In this document: one piece after another, positions 33,802 to 48,678 of the stretch
Numbering within the stretch: the stretch's first letter is position 1
Layout: each line of letters begins with the position of its first letter
Source of the DNA: Choristoneura fumiferana
Lineage: Eukaryota > Arthropoda > Insecta > Lepidoptera > Tortricidae
DNA: 64,000 nt
NCBI RefSeq assembly: GCF_025370935.1
Contig: NC_133501.1
Location: 7,121,036 to 7,185,035 of the forward strand
Direction: 5' to 3'
The notes under the pieces: model-generated
Databases searched by the model: none
Seen by the model: the letters and a program-made list of their open reading frames with translations, nothing else
What the model was told of the DNA's origin: nothing
Position numbers and translations under genes: made by a program

Positions 33802-34384
33802 TGTTCTTAGCGCTGGGACTTAAGTGCGGCGTTCAAACCAGTAAGGCAATACTCGATATTTACGGTTCAGATTGTGTACGCCGTAATCTAGCATCGGACA
33901 TACATAAGTAATTTAAATGCTCAGTTTGTAACACTGTTAACTTCACTAACTGGAGTATGTTATAAATAATCATTAATAAACATCAGCTTCATGATGGCTG
34001 ATGTAGTTATGTTTTAATTAACTATTTAGATCGACGTTTGTGGAATTTAAGGCAAGCTAAAGCCAAACAATGATTTAGCCTGATGAACTTAGTTTGATGT
34101 TTCATATGGTGTTGCCAGCTTCATTGGATTGGAATTTCTACCATACACGTTCGGATACTCGTATATCTTTGATAAAGGTAATAATGGTAATATGTAGTTT
34201 GGTGCTGCTCATTAGTGCTCCCATTGATTGGTAGCATAGCTCAAGCTAAGGAAAAAACTGGCAACACAACATTTTGCTCCTTGCTGCGGTCATAGATAGA
34301 GTAGGGTCACGTTTGGGTCACGTCTTCACGTCCATGCATAGCTGAGATGCATAGTGTTGACTGAGGGTTTTCACGGAGGCGAAA

Positions 34385-34512
34385 TATCGCTAGATGGCGT
34401 TAGTGTCGTGAGGTCCATTCGACGTTTGACGTTTGCTTGCGATTGGCTCATTTAGTTTTTTAACGAATCACGAGCAAACGTCAATTGTCAACGGACCTCA
34501 CGATACTAACGA
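34385..34512. mobile_element. Foldback MITE (GTTAGTGTCGTGAGGTCC)
   Basis: Arms GTTAGTGTCGTGAGGTCCATT and its mirror ending GGACCTCACGATACTAACG around a ~35-bp loop. It lies in the divergent interval between two promoters. Confidence 0.75.
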
Positions 34513-35898
34513 CTTGACACTTTTGACAGTTTCATTTGTCAATTTTGACTGACATTGTTTGTCCTTTATCTATAATCCTTTAAGAGCAAAGAGTATTATA
34601 TAGAGAAGAGAATCCTTCCAAGCTGGTTGTCTTCATAGAAAAAATACTCGCACGCATTGTCTCTGACGGTTCGATTATAGAAAATGACAGCTTCCACGTC
34701 CCCCGCGCCTCGTACCGCCTCAATCTTGTCACTTGTCATGTTAGACATGCGGAAAAGCGTTACATTTTGATATCAGTGACTGACACAGTAAAAAGTCATC
34801 GTGACTTTGTCATGCCTGTTACTCGTGTCACTGCATGATATTTGGGACAGGTCACGGTCCTGTAATTAACGTTTTTTTGCCACACTGTTGTTTCAACGTG
34901 ACTATGTCACGTCTGTTACTCATTTCACCATATGATATTGTCACGGTGCTATTATGACCGTGTTTTTGTCACACCGTTATCACACAAAAAAATATTGATC
35001 CAAAATAACCTTCACACTTTTACAGGCTTAGGATTGTCGCACACTACTCCACAACGTCGTTATTTGAGTAAGAGAGACTGCGCTAGGCACTAGGGACAGT
35101 AGGAATGGATGTGATTTTGTAACGTTGTTCTTTGGCACTTTTTGATGGCAAGTCACGGTAACAGTCACCGTGACGGTATTTTTTTATTTACATGTCTAGT
35201 CATGTTGTCAATGCCAACGACAACGTTCATTAGTATGTCTTATTAGTTTGTGTTCATTACGGTTTCAAAGTTGATCGAGTGAAGTTTTGCGTTGATTAAT
35301 TTCCGTAGCCTATCAGCTCAATGTTTGAAGGTGTAATAATAGCTTGCAATGATCTACAATCTACAATAAGTGCTGTTGTGAGTTAAATTTGAGTTGTGAT
35401 AGTAGGCGAAAGGATGGCATTTGATTTGGATGAGATTGCGAACTACGTCTTCAACCTAACATTGAGATTGGTGCAACATCATAAATTAAATCCTAAAATG
35501 CTCAGATATGATTCGTCTTCAAAATAATGTTATACCACCCATACAAGCGAGTGAAAAAATGTAAGACGAGATTCAGAAATAAAAGGGCAAAAATAATGTA
35601 GTATTTTATTCTTGTCTCGGATTTTTAAATATATTAAATAATGAATGTATCCAATACGAAGCCAGAAATCTTTTTTGGCATAACGATGTCACAGCTCCAA
35701 GAATTTCACAAGAATTAAAACAAAAGTAACTGTCAAAATCTATAAGCGATATTCGTATGGTGGTTTTTTTTTCTATGGATGTTACCCGTCTGAACGTTAG
35801 TTCTCTGAGTAGTCTGTGGAATCCTTCAAGTCAAGAGCGAATTCGCGAAAATAAAATACTATGTTTATAATTGTAAATATTCGTTTTAAAATTTATCT
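34513..35898. other. Divergent intergenic region upstream of gene C
   Basis: Contains an internal imperfect duplication: 34805-34890 and 34910-34985 share 'gtcatg/cgtctgttactc' and 'catatgatattgtcacgg'. Beyond that it is ordinary AT-rich sequence. Promoter elements could not be fixed. Confidence 0.45.
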
Positions 35899-38800
35899 AT
35901 GGCGTCGACAACGTTGAAATTAAATACGATGAAGGTGGAAGAGGAAAATAGCTTGGACAGCTTGCTGGCTTGCCGCATTTGCCTGGCCAGCGATGGAAAG
36001 TTGTTTAACATTCGGGAACGGGGCCTCGAACAAGTGTTTGTGGATATAATGGGAGCTACGGTGAGTTACTTACTATCCTGCTAAGAGAGATTCAACTCGG
36101 GATTTCTGTTTTTGCAACTTAAAACTCTTTCAAAGGCTCTTTTTCTTGACGGAATTTCATTTGATTTTCGCTGGCTGTAGCATCTCAAGGGCAGTTTTAG
36201 TGTGGTAGAACGATCAGAGTTTCATGTCTCTATACTTTTTGGGATCCTACATGGGCCCTGCGGGAATATCAGCATGAAAAGTAGCCTATGTGTTATTTCA
36301 GACATTTGGCTATCTACATATCAAGGAGTTTGGAGTAGGATAAGAATTTATGTGATTTTCACCAAATTTTTATTGAGACCACCTGTGTGGCTATGCCAGC
36401 ATCATTGAAAGACTCGAAGGTCAAATTCATCAACATTTTTCCTGCTATGCCCAGATTCGATCTGTGATCTGAAACACCTAACTAAATTATTTTTACTATT
36501 ACTATTCTTTTTAACCCCCAATGCAAAAAGAGGGGTGTTATAAGTTTGACCTCTGTGTCTGTGGCACCGTAGCTCTTAAACAGGTGAACCAATTTGAATG
36601 TGGTTTTTTAATTTAAAAGCAGGGTTTCTAGCGATGGTTCTTAGGTATGTTTTATCAAAATCGGTTCAGCCATTTTTGAGATATTGAACTTTGAAGTGAC
36701 TATGTCGAGGGTTTTCCAACTTTTGTTAAAATTTGTGGTATATTTTGTTATAACTCTTTATTATACATAAAACATATGAAAATTACAATTAACAAGAGAA
36801 AGATATGTACAAAGGCGAACTTATCCCTTAAAGGGATCTCTTCCAGTTAACCTTTGAACATCATCATCATTTTTATCGTAAATGTTTTTTATTGTAACAT
36901 TCCAGTTGTCGGTGTGTGACGGGTTCCCGCAGCACGTTTGCGTGTGGTGCCGCGCGCTGCTGCTGCGGGCCCGAGAGCTGCGCGCGCGCTGCCAGCGAGC
37001 GGAACACCTGCTCAAGGATGCACTCATCCATCAACACTATGTAAGCAATAGGCTAGGTTGCTATTTCCTAGCCTGTCAGAGGTGAGGTCCTATTTCTAGA
37101 TTTTTGCCTGAGTGAAAGGGCCAACCGAAGAACTATGGTTATTCTAATTTATTGAATCAGGCGTTACGTTGCGGAGGTCCATATATGAACTAAAACAATT
37201 ACTTTGCTCACCCGCGACCTTATGATAGCTATGTTTATGCAAAAATGCGAGTTCATGCAGTTCCTCCACCTCCACACTGTAAGAACACACACAAATCCCA
37301 CAAACCCATCTATCACCACCACCACACTACACTGACGCGTTTCGAACTCAACCAGAGGTGGCGGAGGGTAGTGGGTGGAAGTGGAGATGGAGGAACTGCA
37401 TGTAAATGTACACACATTTCTTGCATAAACGTATCTTGGCTATCATGAGCTCGCGGGTGAGCAATTAAGTAATTCAAGTTTTTATTTTTTTTATTTTTTA
37501 TTTATCTCAAAATAAAGAAATACATTCAATTTATGACAAATACTTCGCCAAACTGCAAAACAGTAAGTAATACGGTATTTGACAACTCCTGATTTTGCCA
37601 TATCTTAATATTATTATGAAAATATAGATATACAGATTGTTTAGCGAAGAGAAAATTTAAATCGGTTGAAAATTGGATTTAGTGATTTTTTGAAAAATCT
37701 ATATACCTGTCTCTTTCTCAAACGCTTTTCTCTATGCAGCAAGTATGGCGATACTGGCGTATGACGTCACATGCCAGTATGTCTTTCTCTGTCTAATCTT
37801 GAATTTCAAACCTTTATAACTTTGTTATTTGTAAAGGTAGCTTAAAAATGGTTTTTCTTTTCGATAACAGGCATTGGGTAGTTTTAATTTATAAAACATA
37901 TACAAAATAGTCAAATACCGTATTGTTTCAGTTTGTTTATCGGTTTTCTGTATTTTTGTTCTGTATGTAGTTTTGGTCTAAAGCAGGTTAAAGCTAGGTT
38001 CTCACGAGGCGATTTTAGTTGATCAACTTTAATCGGTTCACGAATTGAATAACAATCGCTAATGAGAACATGTGTTCAATAAAAGTTCATCAACTTAAAG
38101 TTGATTCCTTCTCAACTTTTGGTGTGCGAGTCGGTTAATTTTGATGACGTCACCGTGCAAGCAACAACTTGTCGAATCGAACGTGATAATGTGGCACTGT
38201 TTGCTACGGTATCCAGCAATGTCCTCGTTTGCTAATTCTCTTAGAAGCGTTTGTGAGGCTCCTAATTGATTCCTTTTTGAGATCCAAGCCCTCACCCAAA
38301 ATTCTCCGTTTTTTTCTTAATACTTCCTTCCGCAAAACAAGTCTCAGTTCGTCAGTTACAACATTTCTAATTTCGCGGATAAATGTTCGCACGACTTTGT
38401 CTTGATCAATTAAAAGTTGATCAAACTAAAATCGCCTCGTGAGAACCCCGCATAACACTGCGGACTTGTCGATTTGTCTTGATCAATTAAAAGTTGATCA
38501 ATCTAAAATCGCCTCGTGAGAACCCCGCTTAACACTGCGGCGATATAAGCACGTCTGGTGCTGGGTCGGAAATTTGGTGCATTGTTGAATAGACAGCAGG
38601 ATAGGCAGCGCTAGCATAGTAAAAGAGAACAAGTAGGAAACAAAAGTACATCGCGCGGCTTAAATGTGTGCGCGCCGGTACGCACGCACCCGCCGCACGC
38701 ACACACTGATAATTTAAGGAGGATTACAACACAATACAATACAAATATTGTTTATTGCACACCAGAAATCAGTACAAAAACTTATAATATAAACACTTAG

Positions 38801-41800
38801 ATTCAGGGTAGACAATAGGCGGTCTTATCGCTTAAAAGCGATCTCTTCCAGACAGCCATTTGGGTACAAGAACTTATGGTTTTGTCAAACAAAAATAGGT
38901 GGCGGAAACAGAAACAGAAAACAAGAACAAACAAAAAATTTATATTAAGTTTTCTTTAGTCAAGGCTGCGCTGCCGTCGGTGCCGTACGTTTCGATTTTA
39001 GCTCGCTTGTCTTGCGCTCGCTTCGCTTTTTAAATTTAGTATAATTCATTTATTTATTTTATTTTATTTATTCAGAAACAAACAGTCTCTTATAGCTATA
39101 TATATTACAATAACATTTTTATGAAAACTAGACTATAATAATAATAATAGAGCGGCAAAGAATCTGGTTTCTCTAGACACAAATCCATACTAATATACTA
39201 ATTATACTAATATACTAATATATACTAATACTAATATACTAATATACTAATATACTAATATACTAATATATACTAATATACTAATATACTAATATATACT
39301 AATATACTAATATATACTAATAATATTATAAATGCGAAAGTAACTCTGTCTGTCTCTCTGTCTGTCTGTCTGTCTGTCTGTCTGTTACGCTTTCACGTCG
39401 AAACCACTGAACCGATTTTGATGAAATTTGGTATATACATATTTTGAACCCCAAGGATCAACATAGGATACCTTTTATTCCGGTAGAGGGCGCCATCGCG
39501 CGATAAACTAGATCCGCGCAGACGAAGTCGCGGGCTTAAGCTAGTATTAGATAATTTTAAGTTAACTTTCATACTAAAATTATTTGCCGGTAGGTAATTA
39601 ATTAATCTAAAACGACAACCCTAAGCGTCCGCGCCGGAGTGGGCAGTTATATATGTCTGCTAACTAAAGGGTCTGAGTGTGCATACTTGTTCTCTTTTAC
39701 TATGGCTCTAGTGCCTCCCCGGAATCGAACCAATGTACACCAATGACCCTAAAGCAGCGTTTCCACCAATAATGTGCGAGGGATGTGTTTGTCATCAACC
39801 AATAGAAACGCTTCATTTACACATTCTTGCACAGCACATCTCAGGTGGAAACAGCTGAGCAGAGCGAGGCGAGGTAAATGAAACGTTTCTATTGGTTCAT
39901 GAAGAACATATTGCTCGCAACATATCCTCGTACATCTCTGGTGGAAACTGCTTTTAAGCTGCGCGTCCACTTCATGGGAATCGGAACGTACGCATCGTAC
40001 GGGAGCGGACGGATTTGTTGCTGTGTATACATTTCTATGGTACTGCGTGCAGTGGATCGGCATTTCTTCAACTACTAATCCTAAAAAATAAATATCACGC
40101 ATTTGACTAAGTCATTTAAAGTTCAAAGTCTTCCTAATATTCTTTTTTTTGTCCAGTTCTATTTTCCTAACAGACTTTTTTTTCCCAGATCACAACAAGC
40201 TTCATTAGAAGTATAGACAGAGCTTCACACAAACTGACACACACATATTCCCAAAATTGCAACAACAGAGACATTTATGTTATGAACCATGAGGACTTAC
40301 AGACATACACACAAAAAAGTAACCCCAACTGGGAAGTTCCTATAGGAAATGACACTGAAATGGACATAAAAGACTTTGACACCAATGATGATTATGACGT
40401 CAAATTTGATCCTAGTCAAGACAAAGAAGATGATTTGATAGATCCTATGCCACATGACACTCCTCAAGCTAGTATAGTAGAGAGTAGTAACAATACAGTC
40501 AAAGATCCTATGCCACATGATACTCCTCAAGCTAATATAGTAGAGAGTAGTAACAAAACAATCAAAGATCCTATGCCACATGACACTCCTCAACCTAATA
40601 TAGTAGAGAGTAGTAACAAAACAATCAAAGAGGAGAGAGTTTTGAAAAGAAAAAAAGTTGTGACAAATAATACGGAGAAAACAAATCGTAAAGCTAAAAA
40701 AAAGAAGGGACAAACGGGCGACCATCCAAGGTTAATACCATTCTCTACCAAAGAACATTATAAGGCATTTGAAGAGAAATATAATTTCAAGATTGTAGCT
40801 CTATCTGAAGAGGAAATGGTGAAAGAAATGGAAGCAAGGAAGGATGCTGTTACCTATAAGAACTCTGATTTTAAGTGTGATATGTGCTTTAAAGGTTTCT
40901 TTTCTTCAAGAACTCATGAAAAACATATGAAGACTCATGATCCGGTAAGCTTACCAAGTGATTATTCTGATTTTGTAGCAAGTAAAGAAATAGTTGATTA
41001 ATTCAGATGTTATTTTGCTGAGGTCCATATCATTGAAAGAACAATCACATTGCACCATTTGAACAGTGCAGTCTGATTGTAGGATTGTTTGTAGCGCCTG
41101 TGGGCCCTATTATAATCAATGTATCCTCTTGTGGCCCAAGTTATTGTTTTATGAAGATGAATCTTTCTTTATGTCACTTATGAAAGAGTTCGGTGATAAT
41201 ACGGCCTATCGTCGGTGATATTGCAAGCATCTCCCGTGCCTAAAATATCAAGTTCCCAGAAAACTACTTTAATATAGGCTGGGATGGATGGTAGGAAATG
41301 TAGTATTTTAAAAAATGTGGTATTTCGGGAATGTGGTATTTTCGGCACGAGCGGGCGCACACTAGCAACTGGCACTGCACGGCTGTGCCATGAGTCTCCC
41401 AGTGACCCCCCGTGTGTGGTGTGGTGGCAGGCGCGGCGGCACGCGTGCCGGCTGTGCGGCTGTCGGTACTTCACGCCGGCCAGCCTGCGCCGCCACACGC
41501 AGAGCGCGCACCAGCTCAAGTTCACCTGCCGGCAGTGCGGCGAGGACATCACTGGCAAGTCAGTCACTGTCTTAAGCCGAGTTTAGACTTGCAAGAAAGA
41601 TCGTGCAAGTTGCATTACATTGCGGCGCTCGATTGACCACTACAAACTCGTTGGCTTTACGGCCTCCCAATGTAATGCGACTTGCAGGATTTTTCTTGCA
41701 AGTCTAAGCTCGTCTTTACTGACAATCCGACAAATGGTCGGATTAACCACGTCAGGGCTAGGCAATGTAATTTCGGGGCACCTTTTCAGCCGTTTGAAGA

Positions 41801-44800
41801 TCGTTCCTTTCAAGTTCCAGTTCAGTTAAGTCAACTGACAGCCTTTTTAGCCCGAAACATGTCAGGCTAAACTCGATTTGAGACTTGAGTTATCCGGGTC
41901 AATTTATTTAATTAGCGATTTTGTATAGAAATTCACTGATACTATATGTTTATATTTTGTTAGGCCCTAGTAGTGATTTCCTGGTAGTCCGGCCAGGATC
42001 GTCTCCGCAGGACGGAAGTCCTCAACGGTTAATGACATCAACTTGAAATTTGGTACGGACATTTAGTTTGGAAGACAATTCAAGTACAGTCGACAGCATT
42101 TACAATATGAATGTTGGTGTGAACAGCCATTACAACATGACTGTTGTGTCAACAGCCTTTACAACATGACTGTTTGTGTCAACAGCCCTTACAACATGAA
42201 TGTTGGTGTCAACAGCCCTTACAACATGAATGTTGGTGTCAACAGCCCTTACAACATGAATGTTGGTGTCAACAGCCCTTACAACATGACTGTTGTGTCA
42301 ACAGCCCTTACAACATGAATGTTGGTGTCAACAGCCCTTACAACATAACTGTTGTGTCAACAGCCCTTACAACATGAATGTTGGTGTCAACAGCCCTTAC
42401 AACATGAATGTTGGTGTCAACAGCCCTTACAACATGACTGTTGTGTCAACAGCCCTTACAACATGACTGTTGGTGTCAACAGCCCTTACAACATGAGTGT
42501 TGGTGTCGGCAGGTTGAGCGCGGAGCTGCACGCGGCGTTCCACGCGGGCGCCACCTTCAAGTGCGACCACTGCGACCAGCAGTTCCTGTGAGTATACAAC
42601 ACGAGAGGAAATAATATAAATGATTCCCTATGGCTCTGTTTCCATCAGAGGTGCGTGAGGATGTGTTGCGAGGATTGTGTTCTTGATGAACCAATCGCTT
42701 GAAACAAAACGTTTCATTTACCTCGCCTCGCTCCGCTCAGCTGTTTCCACCAGAGACGTGCTGAGCGAGGATAGGTAAAAGAAGAATGAAGATGAAATGA
42801 ATATGATGAAAAACACAATCCTCGCACATCTTTGGGGAAAACGCAACCTTAAGCCATTTCAGAAATGTAATTTTTAGGGTTCCGGAGCAAAAATGGCAAA
42901 AACGGAACCCTTAGTTTCGCCATGTCTGTCTGTCTGTCCGTCCGCGGCTTTGCTCAGGGATTATCAATATTATGTAAACTATGCCGAGAAAATGGTACAA
43001 TATTTTTTTTTTTAATCTTTTTTAGGTTACCTCCCATAGACGTAAAGTGGGGGTGTTTTTTTTTTCTCTCATCCAACCCTTTAGTGTGGGGCATTGTTGG
43101 ATAGGTCTTTTAAAACCATTAGGGGTTTGCTAAGACGATTTTTCGATTCATTGATTTTTTTGCGAAATATTCAACTTTAAAAAGCAATTTTTCATTAAAA
43201 TCGAGCGTCCCCCCCTCCCTCTAAAATCTAAACCGGTAGGATGGTAGTAAGTATATCAAACTTTCAAGGAAAACTATAACGACTAAGTTTGCTTGATATT
43301 AGTAGCTGAGTAAATAGCAGCCTAAGGTATAAAATATACCTAAACTTGGAAGATTCCGTATAAAATACGAAATCCTTAGAAAAATATTACCTATTTTTTT
43401 CGTAATGGCTACGGAACCCTATTTCGGCGTGTACGACACGCTCTTGGCCGGTTTTTAGTTTAATTATACATATTGTAAGTCTTACCTAAGCATCACGACT
43501 TTTTTATTTAGTGGAAACTGTTTCGGCTTGGGTTTTCTGAATTTAAATATTTTTTATCTAGCCTGAATTGATGTCCCGCTGCTGGGTAAAAGCCTCCCCT
43601 CCATGTCCTCCCGATCCAAAGCAGCCTGAGGGCAGTCGTCGAGAAATACGTCCAGGTCGTCCCACCATCTCTGTCTGGGCCTGCCCCGCCCTGGCCATCC
43701 GTCCCGTCCTGTGGCACCCACTCAGTGGCATTTTTAGCCCACCGCAGTGGATGCATCCGGCTAACGTGCCCAGCCCAGCCCCACTTCAACCTGGCAGTCT
43801 TTGCACCCACATCGGCAATGCGTGTTTTAGAACGCAGCACCGTGTTCCGGATTCAAAATCAAATCATTTATTCAGTAAATAGGCCGCAATGGGCACTTTT
43901 ACACGTCATTTTTTAAACTACCAGCGCTTTCGGAAAGACCATCATTGCCAAGAAGAATGCGCCGCAAGAAACTTGGCAGGAAGTCATTTTTCAACATAAA
44001 ATAATTACAAATAAAATACTTAAAAACTACAGTAAGTATACAATTAAATAAAAAAAAAAAAATAGTAATAATACAGGGATGTATGGGGTCCCTTAGTTAC
44101 AAAACTAAACACTAACTATTATCTACGTTCAGTGGAAGTGTAGACTGCTTCCACCGTCATAAATAAAATAAATAAAAAACATTCTGAAATTTACATTTCA
44201 GGTCAAGTAACCATTAAGCTTTTGGATTCAAAGTCAAAGTAAAGTCAAAATATCTTTATTCAATTTAGGCTATAACAAGCACTTATGAATGTCAAAAAAA
44301 ATCCACCACCGGTTCGGAAAAACCTCTGCTGAGAAGAATCCGGCAAGAAACTCAACGAGGTATATATATTTTTTTTTAAAACAGGTTTACAATATTATTA
44401 AATGATATGTATACATCACAAGTATTTAACACAACTTTATTTTTAACACAGTAGGTTCGCTATTTGAAGGGATCGCTAATGCGGATCGGAATTATTTCCA
44501 AATATCCCTGTTCCAAATATTCCGAAGGCAAGCTCACGTCTGCCGCCCCCAAAGTTAGATTCGGTCGGAATTTAAGTATTCATGTTATTTTTGCTGTTTG
44601 ATTCCCATTATCGATGGTCTAATCCGTGTTTTCAGTAAGAAGACATCTCGCAGCACGCACATGCGGCTGCGGCACCCGAGCGAGATAGCGGACGGCGGCA
44701 CGTGCGAGCAGTGCGGAGAGACTTTCCTCAGCAGCATGGGGCTGCGTCGGCACAAGACCTGGTCGCACGACATACTGGTAAGTCGCTGTCCCACCCGCGT

Positions 44801-47800
44801 ACTCACGTGCGATCTTTTATTGACTATAGATTTGAATTTTGTATCTGTTTGATCAGTTATATTTTTTGGAATATTATTATAAAAACTTATGCAATTTCCC
44901 AGAAACGACTTTATGGTTTAAGGCTATGGACGCACTATGCGGTAAGCCGCGCGGTTTTAGTGTGCCGTCCCTCTTCAAAGTATCGCTTGAGAAAGAGACG
45001 GCACACGCAAACCGCACGGTTAGCCACATGGTGCGTATGTATCCTAAGTCAGTTAGGTGGAACTTTAAGCTTCCCCGTGCTTTTTTGCCTTTGGCTTATC
45101 GACGATTGTGGGAAAATCACATATATATTTTTCTCACAAATTATTTCAAATACCTACATGAAACGACGGCAATGTTAGAATACTTACCTGTATCCTTAAA
45201 GGTCTCCGTCCACTGCACCGTATCACACGATGACCGTAACGAACGCGTCAAGCAAAAATATATTCTTTGTATTGATAACTATGAGACTTTGCCCACTAGC
45301 GTTCACACTACGGTCATAGTATAATACGGTGTAGTACCTTAAAAAGTTATACTTATTTGTATAATATGACAGCCCAATATCCCGACGCTGCGCTGCCGCA
45401 CGTGTAAGGTCCGCTTCGAGTCGCAGGACGCCATCGAGAAACATCGCCAAGAGCAGCCCGGCGGCAAGTGCGACGACAGACACAGGTACACGCCGCCAGC
45501 AGCGTGGCCCCGCAACTCAATACATAAATCAATATCATGGGACACTTGACACCAATGAGGGCTATCGTTTTTTGTCTTTCTAGATGGCGCCACTGTTGCG
45601 TGAGGTTTTTAAGTGTGGCTTTCAAAGTCTGTTATAACGGGCGTGAAAACAAAGTTTAGATTAAAATCATATTTAATACACCTTAAAACCGTACCATAAA
45701 AATCTCGAGCAACCACAGTGTTGCGTAGTCCCGTTTTGTTCGGAAAAAAAGGAGGACAAAAGTTTCCGAAAGACAAAATTGCCTCAAAACACAGACATTC
45801 ATTGCCCCGTAGCCGTAACGCATAATTGCTATAATTAATTTCAGGTAATGCAAAATATTCACAAAATTATTCTAATTATAAATAAACCCGCGTAGCTCAC
45901 AGCGTAGACATTTTGATTTTTGATTTTGATTTTTTTCACCTAAAAACTATGAGATTCAACATTTCGGAGACCTCACGCTACACTAGCGCCTTTAGCGGCG
46001 AATTCATACGCGATAGCCCTCATTTTGATAATGCGAATAAAAATGTGAAAAAAGCCGTCAGGCTCCAAATGAATGAGACGGAACGATCACTGACAAGTTG
46101 GTACTCTTTTCGGTGATTGTCAAAAACAAAGTCGAATCTTATGACGTGTTAATTTATTTCGCACTCAACTCGAGATTAAACCTTAAACCTTTTAAATAAA
46201 GCTTAGTTTTCTAGTGTGTCCCATACTTTTGGCTATTATGGCTGCTACGCTACCAGTGGTGACGTGCGTGCTCCGATTTATTTGTACACGATGGATGTCC
46301 TGAGCAATTTGATCGCTCTGATTGGGTCAATGTTAATGACTATTTGGATGTTTCCGAGTATTTGGTGATCTTGACTGCTACGTACTATATGACGCTGACT
46401 GTACGACAAACACGCACATGTGACGATCAAGCCGCCGCTAAGACCCGCCACACCTGCCACCCGAACAGCGCCATCTAGTGTCCGCCACAGGAAACTATAA
46501 AGAGACTGTGGTATAGCGACATCTAGAGGTCGGCACAGAAACTACAGCGCGACGGTATAGCGCCATCTAGTGTCCGCCACAGGAATTCTCCTATTTATGT
46601 TTTTACTGTGTTTTTGTTGTGATGTAGTGTGTTTTCCTTGTCAATAAATGTTGTGAGTTTGAGTTTGAATTCACGTTCTTAATGTTTCCAATATTTGAAT
46701 GTAATAAGTGTGTTTAATTTTATGTTGTAATGGTCGTATTGCAGTTCGTGTCCTCGATGTGGCGAGGTGTGTGCGAACGAACAGGATCTGCTGACGCATC
46801 GGATGGAACAGCACGGACTGGAGGTGTTTACGTGTGACATGGTATAGTATTCAGATCAGAGACGAGTGCTGTTTAATCAGTATAAAAAACTTTTTGTACA
46901 ACAATGTTCCAGCTAATAACATAAATCATAACAAACGATTAGGAAACAACAAACTTCATGTTTAATGTAACACACACACTAACACTTATTAATTTCGATC
47001 TGTTACACCAGAGGCCGTATTGTCTATCGTTTCTGACTCTCGCAATCACAATGAGGGCTACCGTTTTCGCGCTCACCAGTTGGCGCCACTGTAGACAAAG
47101 GTCCTGCCTGAAGTATAGGGGTCAGTGTGTTATTGCGGGCTGTAAAACAAAATTTACATTTAAATCTTATTTAATACCTTAACATTGTACCATAAAAATA
47201 TCGAGCATGCCACAGTGTTGCGTAGTCCCGTTTTTTTTCGGAATATAGGGAGGACATAGGTTTCCGAAAGACAAAACTGTCTCAAAACACAGACATTCAT
47301 TGCCCCGGAACGCATATTTGACATAATTAATTTCAGGTATCGCAAAATATTCACAAAATTATTCTAATCGTGCTAATATTATAAATGTGAAAGTTTGTGA
47401 GCGAATGAGTATGTTTGTTTGCCATGGGTGTTTTAATTTAACGTCAATGTAAACCACGATGTAATTTTAGGGAATTCCCACGAGAATTTAATAAATTCCC
47501 GGAATTTCAATTAAACTGCTGTGTCTAATGATTTACGCGTGCGAAGCCGCGGGTAAACGCTAGTTATAAATAAACCCGCGTAGCTCACCCAAAAACAGTG
47601 CCATTTGACATTTCGGAGACCTCTTGCTACACTAGCGCCTCTAGCGGCGAATTCATACGCGATAGCCCTCATTAAATGACAGTTGACAGAATGGCATCCC
47701 TGTTAGTGTGTATTCTGTCGAGTGTCGAGTGTTACCAGTTTGTCCCCCCACTCCCCATGGCGCAGTGCGGCAAGTCGTTCGAGTCGCGCAGCTCCGTGGA

Positions 47801-48629
47801 GACGCACATGGACCGCGTGCACTTCCTGATCCAGCCGCCCAAGCTGCGCGGGCGCCGCCACCACCCGCGCCTCGCCCGGGACGCCGCCCCCGTCTGCGAA
47901 CACTGCGGGAAGCACTACCAGGTACCAGCTCACTCACGCATCACTCTAAACTTTACCTACGGTGTACGGTTGTGTTGCTCTGAAGATGAGCTCTGGTTGA
48001 GTTCGAAACGTTCGTGTAGAGTGGTAGTGGTGATAGATGGGTTTGTGTGATTTACACAGACACACACGCAGACATCACGCCTGTATTCCCAAATGGGGTA
48101 GACAGAGCACACGAAGCGTTACCGCTTCGGAGCCACTTTTAGCACTTTTAGCTTTTTTTTGTGTTATTTATGTGTGTTCTTACAGTGTGGAGGTGGAGGA
48201 ACTGCATGAGCACACATATCTTGCGTAAACTTAGCTATCATAAGGTCGCGGGTGAGCAAAGAAATTCTTTTAGTTCGTAGGTGATGTAGATTATTACACA
48301 AGATGCTTGGTAAACAATACATGGTCTTATAATCTGAGACATTATTTATTCGGTAAGAAGGTATTCGAAATTTGTTCTTGTTATTATACATATTTGTATA
48401 CTTTATCGATTCATATTTTTGTTCGCAGTCTATGGCGCAACTCAAGACACATCTGAACACACATACGGGCATACGGCCTTTTAAATGTACTCTCTGTCCC
48501 AAAACGTATCTGACTGTACAAGGACTGAAAGTAAGTATACACTGTGTTAATAAAATAACGGATAACCTAACCAAAAAAATTTGGAAAACCCGATTTTGGC
48601 ACTTCAAAGTCCAATATCTCAAAAACGGC

Positions 48630-48678
<49 letters not shown>

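Noticed and set aside
40297..40725. 142-codon minus-strand frame
   Set aside because: Antisense shadow of the gene C linker repeats; the sense strand has splice sites and a finger.
42085..42510. CRISPR-like direct repeats
   Set aside because: Units are contiguous with no unique spacers, in an intron of a eukaryotic gene; it is a minisatellite.
43508..43840. 110-codon minus-strand gene
   Set aside because: It is the C-terminal piece of an RTE-type retrotransposon, not a host gene.
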